From positions 1 to 20,265 of the forward strand of contig JAOPGA020000172.1 of assembly GCA_026419775.2 (NCBI GenBank): 20,265 nt of DNA, in the 5' to 3' direction. This document shows, piece after piece, positions 1 to 7,800 of this stretch. The notes under the pieces are model-generated. The model made no database searches, was not told the DNA's origin, and saw only the letters and a program-made list of their open reading frames with translations. The translations under genes were made by a program, and so were the position numbers. Numbering within the stretch: the first letter of the stretch is position 1; each line of letters opens with the position of its first letter. Source of the DNA: Acrasis kona (Eukaryota; Heterolobosea; Eutetramitea; Acrasida; Acrasidae).

Positions 1-23
1 GTTCGATCATGAATGTGACGTCA

Positions 24-179
24 CTAAGTAATTGGTTGTTGGAAAAAAATTCCGCACGGGAATGACCGAGCGTGAACANTTTTATTGCTCGGTCCCTGCT
101 TATTCTGCTGCCCTTCGATTTCAACGTCACCCATTCCATTTACGAAAGCTCCTTGAGGGGACGGGGAGTATGTATTCAT
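24..179 (-). CDS. Possible small ORF of unknown function
   Basis: An open frame of 51 codons starts at an ATG preceded by a run of A and ends at TAG. It lies just downstream of the proteasome gene on the same strand. The composition (Gln, Ser, Pro, Gly) is protein-like, but no domain is recognised. An overlapping plus-strand frame is also open, so the coding strand is uncertain. A GTAAAT...CAG segment of 36 nt inside it could be an intron of the size seen elsewhere here. The ambiguous base at position 80 falls inside it. It could equally be non-coding 3' flank. Confidence 0.2.
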   Translation of the reverse strand: MNTYSPSPQGAFVNGMGDVEIEGQQNKQGPSNKXVHARSFPCGIFFQQPIT

Positions 180-279
180 TTTTGTTCCACGCAACAAGAT
201 TTTTAAACAACTGCAAACAAGTAAGGACAACCCAAAACGTATTTGGTGATAACAGAATTAGGGTAAAGTTTACAATTTA

Positions 280-1039
280 TTATCCTTCAAAGAACACTGG
301 TAGCTCAGTCCATGGGACCATCTTGCGTTCGCATCCGTCCTTTGTAATATTAACCGTGCGGACCACTCCTCCGCTGCTTCCGTCTCTTTGCATGGCCAAT
401 GTTAATGCCGTCTTGACGAATTGTTCCGCCTCTTCAAGCGTCATGTCGTCCTTGTAGTGAACATCACAGTAACCGAAAATGTAAGAAGATCCAGATCCGC
501 TCGTTCCGAATGGTTGTTTTACAAGAGTTCCTCCCAATGGAATGGAATATACCTGACCACCTTCTATTGGATCCCATCCTGCACACAGAATTCCTGCCAT
601 TAGATGGTTCTTGTTCTGGTAGCATAATGTTCTGAACAAATTAGCGGCAGTCTTTACTCTTGGTAGTTCTCCAAGTTCGACTCTTTTTTGAATTAATTTT
701 TTAGATTCATGTTTAACACTTACGATTGCATAGAAAGATAATACTTAACATAGTCAGCGACAGCTTGTGTATCTGCAGCTGATCCTGATCTACAGCAATA
801 AATTCTCTCGTGCACTTGGGTTAATTTATCACTAACTCTATTGGCAATGTATGAACCGGTCGTTGTTCTTGAATCTGCGCCGACAAGTACTCCGTCTCTG
901 TATTTGATGGCAATAATTGTTGTCTGAAATGTATGAGTTTTTAAATTGTTTAATAGGTTCATACTCCCATAGAGTGAGGCTTTGATAGCTCCTTTAGAGG
1001 GTTCATCTGCACGACATCAAAAGGTTTGATCGCATCCAT
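280..1039 (-). CDS. PSMB6: 20S proteasome beta-1 (beta type-6) catalytic subunit, 3 exons
   Basis: Encodes the caspase-like catalytic beta-1 subunit of the 20S proteasome core, which cleaves after acidic residues. Exons are 1039-965, 923-724 and 682-280; the two GT-AG introns are each 41 nt. The product is 225 aa: a 25-residue propeptide ending in Met-Gly, then Thr1 of the mature chain. Counting from Thr1, the catalytic triad Thr1, Asp17 and Lys33 is intact, and Arg45, typical of beta-1 specificity, is present. The SGSGSS and ERDGSSGG-like blocks (here QRDGSSGG) are also conserved. Exon 2 begins exactly at the Thr1 codon, so splicing restores the required Gly(-1). The start at 1039 is the first in-frame ATG after an upstream stop; an alternative ATG lies at 1006. 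The TAA stop is next to AATAAA. Length matches the family. This is an ordinary, intact host gene. Confidence 0.97.
683..723 (-). other. Proteasome intron 2 (41 nt)
   Basis: Donor GTAAGT at 723 and an A-rich acceptor ending AAAAAAG at 683. Splicing rebuilds a Ser codon and the beta-1 motif S-V-E-L ahead of K-T-A-A-N-L-F, which aligns with S-I-E-L...T-A-A-S-L-F of known beta-1 subunits. Confidence 0.92.
924..964 (-). other. Proteasome intron 1 (41 nt)
   Basis: Donor GTATGA at 964 and acceptor TTTCAG ending at 924. Removal joins GGA (Gly) to ACA (Thr1). Reading through instead would put Gln before the catalytic Thr, which would break the propeptide cleavage rule, so the intron call is well supported. 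Confidence 0.93.
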
Positions 1040-1430
1040 ATTTCGATCTTTGTATTGTTTATTGGAATGGTTGACTCGGAATGATTTGTATATTTAGAAA
1101 GATTGGCCATGTGAGTTGGGTGTGCGAAACTCCATCACAAATCCTTCAATTAAATGTTGAATAGCTTATTGTTCCAATTGATTCCAGGTTTGATAAAGCC
1201 ACATATCAAATAAGACGAACGTCAAACATTGACGAAAAGTTCAAAATAGATTTTGTAATATTAAAATGACAAGAAGCAGACCACAATGTCTATGGGCAAG
1301 AAATTAGAGTGACAGCATCATCGTTTATTGATACAAATGAGCTATTTGACAAAATTCACAATGCTACAGATGATTCAAAACAACTAACAGGGGAGAATGC
1401 TGGAGAGCAGTTCCTGCATGTTGGAATCTT
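1040..1430. other. Spacer between two minus-strand genes
   Basis: Holds the upstream region of the proteasome gene and the 3' flank of the next minus-strand gene, with an AATAAA on the minus strand near 1325-1330. A plus-strand frame from about 1155 to 1442 is open except for one TGA and has a protein-like composition, but no start, splice pair or known domain supports it. No clear TATA box is seen for the proteasome gene. Confidence 0.5.
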
Positions 1431-2009
1431 TCATTTGAACTGATGTTTAGTCATCATACCATAATCAATCTTCTTGAAAAAACACCACAACAAGAGAAAC
1501 CAGATCCGTTGATTCTGATCAGCAGCTCCCTGAAGTGAACGCAACATCAATTTGTTTTTGGTGATAGTATCATCTTGTACTATCTTCTCTAACAGAAGAT
1601 TCAATTCGTCCGAGCTTATGGCGTCATATTCTGTTAGGTTGGTGATGTTGTCGATGAGGTTAAGCGTCCTCTTCAGTAGCGATACATTTTGAGATGTCAC
1701 CTTGACGCTTGAAATGGTTTCCAACAATGTCTCGCTGCTTTTTTTCTTATTGCTTCTTTTTTTTTTCTTTGCAGGTTCGTGTTCATTTTCCTGGCCATCA
1801 ACATCTCTCAACGTCTCCAAGGTATTTTTTGCTTGTGTTGAGATTTGTGAAATCACAAATGATGGTTTTGAGTGCGTTGGTTATGAAGGAATCATCCGAC
1901 GAACTATCGTTTAGTTGGAACAATTCATATAACGCGTCGCCTAGTGTATTATAATCGTCATCCTATGAAAATCAAATTATGTTGTTAGAAACCCACTTAC
2001 GTTCGACAT
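1431..2009 (-). CDS. Lysine-rich, helical protein of unknown function (2 exons, one frame offset)
   Basis: Exon 1 (2009-2001) is only M-S-N. A 38-nt intron follows (2000-1963) with donor GTAAGT, branch-like TTCTAAC and acceptor CATAG. Exon 2 opens with an acidic stretch (D-D-D-Y-N-T-L-G-D) and runs to a TGA at about 1803-1801. The sense continues one base later (+1) as an Asp/Glu segment, then a basic cluster AKKKKRSNKKK that could be a nuclear localisation signal, then a Leu-rich helical region to the stop at 1431. The offset may be an extra A in the A6 run near 1825, a real +1 shift, or a 25-nt GT-AG intron (GTGATT...ACAAG). No family is recognised. Putative TATA-like sequence lies about 45 nt upstream of the ATG. 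Confidence 0.6.
1963..2000 (-). other. Intron (38 nt) of the lysine-rich protein gene
   Basis: GTAAGT donor, TTCTAAC branch-site-like motif and CATAG acceptor. It is one of the clearest introns in the window and fits the 35-41 nt size class. Confidence 0.85.
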
Positions 2010-2137
2010 GCGTTTGACAGGTGGACTATTGTAAACTAAATAAATAAAAAGTATACTTTAATCAAAAAGATTTTTGGATTGGTAATGGGGAAGGTGAGGT
2101 TGTTGTTGGGCTTTAACGGGCCGGGCGGAAGCGACGT

Positions 2138-2539
2138 CTAGAATTCAAGCTTGGATGGTTTCCTTACTTTCCTTCTGCTAGATTTTGGAGTCAGGGGGGT
2201 GGAGGATCTTCGCTCCTTCTTGACGCCTTTCTCGTCTTCCGCCAAGGGATCCAGCGGCTCCTCATGGTCGTCCTTCTCCGATGGGGATTGATCACTATCA
2301 TGATCCTGGTTGTTGTAGCGATTGCGTCTTTCAAATCTTATGTAGGTTTCTAGTTCGTTCAATCGTTGGGTGCATATCATAAACATTTGTTTTTGAGTTA
2401 GCTTGGAGAGGTCTTGTTGGTTGTCGTCGTCGGATTCGTCTTCTTTGTCTTGTTTTTTTGTGGTCGGGGTTTTCGGAGATTTCGTGGTTGATGTCCTTCT
2501 TCTCTTTGGGGATTCCTCTCTGGATTTTGGGCTGTTCAA
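2138..2539 (-). CDS. Charged low-complexity protein, downstream copy of a tandem pair
   Basis: The frame encodes Ser/Thr/Lys/Arg-rich ends around a conserved block, KLTQKQMFMICTQRLNELET, followed by an Arg-rich IRFERRNR segment and an acidic D/E stretch. The same block recurs about 500 bp upstream on the same strand, so this is one unit of a tandem duplication. No ATG is present near the 5' end: the frame is open back to a TAG at 2578-2576, so the start, or an upstream exon, is unknown. The stop TAG lies in a cluster of restriction-site palindromes (2131-2150). The family is not recognised. The basic-acidic pattern suggests a nucleic-acid or chromatin-associated protein, which is inference only. 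Confidence 0.5.
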   Translation of the reverse strand: MNSPKSREESPKRRRTSTTKSPKTPTTKKQDKEDESDDDNQQDLSKLTQKQMFMICTQRLNELETYIRFERRNRYNNQDHDSDQSPSEKDDHEEPLDPLAEDEKGVKKERRSSTPLTPKSSRRKVRKPSKLEF

Positions 2540-2575
2540 CTTCCTTGGTGTTTTGGGTGTTGGGGTGATGTGTAG

Positions 2576-2880
2576 CTAAACGGTTGTCTTGGTGGGAGTG
2601 TTTGTTGGTGGTGATATTGGTGAATTGTTTGTAGTGTCATAATCGTTGTCTTGGTCTGAAGAGATCGAGATTGTCGAGAGGGAGCGAGAGGGTGGTGAGG
2701 TTTCTTGTTCGTCTTGGTCGTCCTGACCAATTGACTTTTTTTCTCCTTGGGTGTTGAGAATTGGTCTTGGTCATCGTCTTGATCGCGTTTTCTTCTGTCA
2801 AATCTGATGAACGTTTCCAATTCATTCAGGCGTTGGGTGCAGATCATGAACATCTGCTTTTGTGTTAGTTTGGGTGGTGG
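2576..2880 (-). pseudogene. Upstream copy of the charged-protein tandem pair, frame-broken
   Basis: Contains the same block with small changes (QKQMFMICTQRLNELET, then FIRFDRRKR) as the downstream copy. It then passes into a Ser/Pro/Asp-rich tail in a different frame; the change fits one base missing from an A7 run near 2737-2744. The tail ends in TAG at 2576 and the downstream copy starts within about 40 bp in the same frame. Upstream of the block the frame also meets a stop, so this copy looks decayed, or its exon structure is not resolved. Head-to-tail duplication of a small gene is the simplest reading. Confidence 0.45.
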
Positions 2881-3093
2881 TAAGTCTTCTTGTTATCTTG
2901 ATCGTCTTGAAATTTTTGATAGAGTCGTGAGTGTTTACCGGTAAGGTTGCCTTCAATGTTGTTTTGCACTTGTGGCCTGGCATACTAATTTCCCCAGCTT
3001 TATTCTGGGTATTGTGGGTGTTGGTGAGATTGTGATTGAGTGATGTAGTTTCTTGTTTTTCTCCTTTTAGTAGTGCAGCCTTACGTCCACTTC

Positions 3094-3717
3094 CTATACC
3101 CGTGTTATAGAGAAATCAAGTGGTTCTTGCTGACTACCGTCTTTGCCTTTTCTTCTTTCTTCGTTCTTTGACGTCTTCTGTTGTTTGGGTTTAGATGACA
3201 AAAATGTTGAAATTTTTCTCATCTGATTCCAAATGTAACCTTTTTCAAAACCAAGTTCTAACTCCAAACCATTTACAGCATGTTGAATCTCTAGTGACCA
3301 AGTATGTTGACTACAATTGCCTTTAACCGATTGACAAGTAGGTTCGTTTGTGGAATTTTGCATCAGTCGAACAGCAGAAAAATTCGATTCAGTATTGTCA
3401 CACATATTGACACCAATCTGCTTTATAGTGTGCTTTTGCACAAGGCTTTGAAGAGTTTTCTTGATTGTTTCTGAAGTCTTGTCCTCTGTCTTGACAATAT
3501 CTAGAACTGCAATTTTTGGAGTGCATCCAAGCTGCAAAGCACGCTTAGATATTTTCAGTTGTTTTTTTTCAAGAAGCAACCTTTTATCTGGTACTATATT
3601 TGATATTCTATCAACTTCGCTCTGATGTGTCTGTATTAATAAATCATCTAGAGGCCTAGTGTATGTAGCAATGCAACCTAACATGTGGCCTTGTGCTATT
3701 GTAGTGTAGTCGAACAT
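3094..3717 (-). CDS. hAT-like transposase fragment (catalytic-core region)
   Basis: A 207-aa frame. Near its middle is IGVNMCDNTESNF, which resembles the second catalytic Asp region of hAT transposases (the family pattern is ...TDNASN). It is followed by CSQHTWSLEIQHAVN, matching the family C-x-x-H-T-L-x-L pattern, and by MRKISTFL, matching the R-K-x-x-x-F segment. The C-terminal dimerisation region of full hAT transposases is not seen; the frame ends in a Lys/Arg-rich tail. It is separated by 65 bp and a frame change from the zinc-finger ORF upstream, which could be its N-terminal half. No terminal inverted repeats with 8-bp target duplications were found around it, so it is a remnant or a co-opted piece. 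Confidence 0.5.
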   Translation of the reverse strand: MFDYTTIAQGHMLGCIATYTRPLDDLLIQTHQSEVDRISNIVPDKRLLLEKKQLKISKRALQLGCTPKIAVLDIVKTEDKTSETIKKTLQSLVQKHTIKQIGVNMCDNTESNFSAVRLMQNSTNEPTCQSVKGNCSQHTWSLEIQHAVNGLELELGFEKGYIWNQMRKISTFLSSKPKQQKTSKNEERRKGKDGSQQEPLDFSITRV

Positions 3718-3782
3718 GAAATGAGAAAATTGTTCGGAAAGATCATGTCAATGTTGTGGTCAACTAATGAAAGAATTATTTG

Positions 3783-4514
3783 TTAGTGGACAGCAATAGT
3801 GCTTGCACAAGGAGTAGAATAAAGCTTTGGTACCTTTCCATTGATTTGAAGAAGTGTCTTTTGTGCCTCTTTCAAGGCATTGGCAGTTCCTATATCTGAC
3901 GACTTTAACTTTGATTGAAATAGAATAACTTTTTTCATAAATGCATGATCATACGTTTTACCGTCGATCATTGTTTGAACTGGGACAAGTTCTGCATACT
4001 TATCAACAACAAGTTTTAAAGCTTTATTTTGTTCAGTTAATTCTTTGATTCGATCTGAATGCTTTTCTTCTGTTGGCCTCAAAAACATTCCATTCTCTGT
4101 AAACACTGTGGAATTTTTAATGTTTACAGAAAGGGTACTTGAAGCATTTTCGTTTGGACTCACTTGATTTTGGTACATTTTTTGACAATGTTGTTCTAAT
4201 ATTGATGCTGTGCATAAACTATTATAAATGTCTTTCCTGTGCTCCCCAAATATGTGTTGCTCAATTGCTTGTTTTGAATTAAATGTACGTACACAGAAAA
4301 CACAGTGAAAATGTATTTTATCGTGTGGTTCTTTAGGTTCTAATCTTCTATTTGGGTAAGATGTACATCTTTGAAAACATTTATCAATGGACTCTGCTGT
4401 GAAGTGCTTTATCAGTTTTGGAACTTTGTGCCGAGTATTAGCAGAACGTGTCGGTAATGGGTTGTGAGGATTTAATTCATCCAAATCTAATTGTTGAAAT
4501 AGTTGTGGTTGCAT
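3783..4514 (-). CDS. C2H2 zinc-finger ORF, possibly the N-terminal half of the hAT-like protein
   Basis: The first ATG is at 4514; the frame is open a little further upstream to 4541. Near residues 80-105 is a single zinc finger of the form C-x2-C-x12-H-x5-H within HFHCVFCVRTFNSKQ and the following residues, as in BED-like or C2H2 fingers that head many transposases. A helical, Lys/Glu-rich segment follows (about residues 150-235). It ends at TAA 65 bp before the hAT-like frame on the same strand. A 28-nt GTCCAC...TTTCATTAG segment with a CTAAC motif spans the stop, but removing it does not lead cleanly into the next frame. Function as a transposase DNA-binding half is inference. Confidence 0.5.
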   Translation of the reverse strand: MQPQLFQQLDLDELNPHNPLPTRSANTRHKVPKLIKHFTAESIDKCFQRCTSYPNRRLEPKEPHDKIHFHCVFCVRTFNSKQAIEQHIFGEHRKDIYNSLCTASILEQHCQKMYQNQVSPNENASSTLSVNIKNSTVFTENGMFLRPTEEKHSDRIKELTEQNKALKLVVDKYAELVPVQTMIDGKTYDHAFMKKVILFQSKLKSSDIGTANALKEAQKTLLQINGKVPKLYSTPCASTIAVH

Positions 4515-4882
4515 GAATGTGTTAAGTGTGATTTCAAACAAATTTATTGATCTCTACATTTCATCATTCACCTCTCATTCTTCAACCGTCCAACCTGTAA
4601 CTGCCCCTATATTTCTCTGTGCTCTCAACGTTGCTTCTAAATATTAATTAACGGACCGGCCGCTAACCCTGAAAGCTAAATTTTGGTGCCGCTTATGGTA
4701 CCTGCCTTCTATAGTGCTACCCCTTATAGTATTTCCAGAGACTTAAATCCTCCGTGCCACCGCTATGGGAAAATTCAACGTTGAGAGCACTGTACTATAT
4801 GAAGAAACAGTAGATTTAATATTAGCATAGCCAATTGGAGTATCCGTTATGGCAGAATTTTTTATATTAGCAACTAAGGTGA
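4515..4882. other. Divergent intergenic region and promoter area of the GTPase gene
   Basis: Lies between the minus-strand zinc-finger ORF and the plus-strand GTPase gene, so it should carry both promoters. Besides the inverted-repeat element at 4619-4790 it contains a TACTATATG TATA-like sequence at about 4793 and a CCAATT motif at about 4831. A decoy ATG at 4850 opens a 21-codon frame overlapping the GTPase start and could act as an upstream ORF. Confidence 0.4.
4619..4790. mobile_element. Small inverted-repeat element (MITE-like, 172 bp)
   Basis: Perfect 15-bp inverted repeats GTGCTCTCAACGTTG (4619-4633) and its complement (4776-4790) bound about 140 bp of non-coding sequence with internal near-repeats (GTGCCGCTTATGG against GTGCCACCGCTATGG). 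Just outside, the right end reads CAGTG on the minus strand, like hAT termini (CAGTG/CAGGG), while the left end reads CTGTG. No exact 8-bp target duplication is visible, so this is an old or imperfect element, or simply an inverted repeat. It sits about 90 bp before the giant GTPase gene and may contribute to its promoter. Confidence 0.4.
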
Positions 4883-7800
4883 ATGACAGAGTACGAAGTC
4901 AAAAGAGATACTAATTTTAAGGTTAAAGTAGAGGGAATTTATGATAAGATAAGCATATACAGAAAGTTGGTAATAGACAATAATGCAATTTGCAAAACGG
5001 GGGCTTCTGCTGACTTGAAAGAGGGTGTAACAAAAGGTATAGCTAACATTGGTTTAAAAAATGGCGAGAGAACAATATGTACTATTTCCAATGCAAGACG
5101 CGATTCTGGTTGCACAACTTTTGAGGTCAATTTCGAACTGTCTTCAAACGATGCTTCGTGGGGAAAAAAAGGAAACGCATATGTCCTTTATTTCTTCAAC
5201 AAAAACACTCTTAAATTAATCACTCATGACGTTAAAGTAAAAAAAAACGCCTCGGTAATTAACGAACTAGAAATCAAAGGGACATACCAACATACTCCAG
5301 AGGTTTGGAAATTTATATCAATTAAAGAGAATTATGGGATGGCAGATGATGTTCGTACACTTTCTTTAATACCCGAAGGAGACTTTGCCCGTGAAAATCC
5401 GATGATCCGTAATGGAAGACTTTGGACGAACGTATTTGGAGAAAACAAAGCAGAAGTAACTCATATTATGGATCCTCAAGGAACAGGCCCACTGCGTATT
5501 CTTGTCATTGTTCCAAAAGAAACGAATGTACATGATGTAAAGGTCACTCTCTCATGCGAAAACAATACAATAAAACAAGAAAATGACATTTATTTCCGAT
5601 ACATCAACCAAGAGAAAGAGAACGAAATAAGAGAGGTTGTATTTTCGACCAAAGATGGGACTGATCATAATCCAAATAGCCAGAATGGAATAAGTGTTGA
5701 GGTCCAGAAAACCAACGATATTCTAGATGAAACCTCTGACTCGCCTGATGACTCTGAATTTTGGGGTTTGACTGATTTATACCAAGATTCTCGCGCATAC
5801 TCTTTCTTGAATGGCTTTTATAATACATTTTTAGAGGAAAAAGCACTGCTCAGGAAGCATGACGCATTGGTGAGTGCGTCAATAAAATACAAATATAAAA
5901 GAGACTTTTTTAATAGAAGCGTTGCGACTTACTACGCATCGTTTCCAACCTGTAGTTTGAAAATATTAAAGTGTCTTTTTATTGATGCTGAGTACGATGT
6001 TAACGAAGAAGATGTTTACGGATTTAGTTGTCTTGAGTGGGCCACAATAAATGGTACAAGCCAAAGATTACATCTGTTGTTGAAAGATCAATTCCCGCAT
6101 GACATGAAAACTGAAATTCCCGTTAAAACTGAAATCTCCGTGTCAGGAATAACAAGCCTTGACAAGCCTTCTATTGTAAAGTGTGAGGATAAAAATGGTG
6201 AAATAACAAGCCTTGACAAGCCTTCTATTGTAAAGTATGAGGATAAAAATGGTGAAGTAACAAGCCTTGACAAGCCTTTCTATGCTATAAAAGACCGAGA
6301 TTTTGATGGTATAAACAATTACGAAAACATGAAACAAAAGGATTCCAAGAGGGTTTCTTTCTTAGCAAATCAGCAGTCCAGACAGAAGATAGAAGTAATG
6401 GCCAAGGCTCTGTATGATTACATTGACGAGTGCTCCAACGGTGACCAAGCGGTTTTAGCCCTTAAGAACATAGCCAAGGTGTTTAATGCGAAAAAGGGCG
6501 AGGACTACATGTATTGGGAATTCTTTGGGGAGACATGTCAAGAAATGGGCAAAATCAAAAACCTTCAACACTTGAAGAATGCTTTAGGGAGAGACCTGTG
6601 CTTGAAACTTTCAAAAGATATTCATACTATTGTAGTGAATGAAAAGCCGCTGGACATCAAGAATTTGGACAAAAATTTGACCACTCCCAACAAAAAACAG
6701 AGTTATCAACACCAACAAGACGAGGTAAACCAAGTAGGCAAAGACGTACTCGAGAACGCCAAAGCACTACTCAGTTCCATCGCAACCAATGGCATCCGAG
6801 TAGAGAAACTCAGGATTCAAATTAAATCCCTAGAGGAGTGTATGGAGTCAAGCCCTCAAGATCTTCCAATCGTTGCTGCTTTTATGGCCGGAACCGGCTG
6901 GGGCAAATCACACGTGCTGAACGGCATCATGGGACAAGCAATCACCGAAAGTCGTGAAACACCAGGAAGTGGAGTGACGAGAAGAATCTGCTTCTTTAAG
7001 TACGGGAAGGTCAAGAAACTCACCAGGTGGATGTGCAGTGCGACTGAACTCAAAAGTAGAACTACCTATTTGGGTATTGATGATAACACCAGTGTTGTTT
7101 CCAAGGATAGAACCAGTGTTGAAACCGAAAGTATCAACGACATTCCAGAGAGCGAGTTGTACAAGGTGCTTTGGTACGTTCAAGAACTTGACATTGAAGT
7201 ACTAAACAAAGTAACCTTAGTTGACCTCCCAGGATATGACGACACAGACTTGATGATGGAGATGTACAGATCAGTCATACCAGAGATTCATATACTCTGC
7301 TTGGGTGGTTCTGGAGGCAGGAGCATCAGCTCTGTGGAATGCGTTAGGCAACTTGACGATTGTGGGGCTCTGACGTCCATGCATTTTCCCAACCTGGTGC
7401 AGACCTTTAACAGAAGAAAAACCGACCAACATGGTGATTGGACTATAGAACGCAAGAGGATGATGGCCTCGCTATTTGATTGTTTGTCAGCAGTATGTGG
7501 TAAAAGATTGATTGGCGAATGGGAGAACTATTGCGCAAGTGCGTATGATGGTGAGAACCCAAGACCAGTTATTGGTGACATCCAAGACCCAAGATCAATA
7601 AGCAACGCCAGATTTTACGAGAAGGTGAAGAAGACGACTACCTGGATCTATGAGAATGACAGGAACGGGAAAGTACTGGGCCACAGTTTAAAGGAATTCA
7701 TGGACATTGTAGAAGCTAACCGAAAGGAAGTGCATCAGCTGGCGCTCAAAAAGACATTGCACGCTTCTCTCAGAGTAAACACTATTGTTGGGTTGATATG

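Noticed and set aside
32-457. 141-codon plus-strand frame over the proteasome 3' end
   Set aside because: It is antisense to the proteasome exon from 280 onward and has no family support.
3718-3782. A 28-nt intron joining the zinc-finger and hAT-like ORFs
   Set aside because: A CTAAC motif and TTAG acceptor exist, but splicing leads to a TGA and not into the hAT-like frame.
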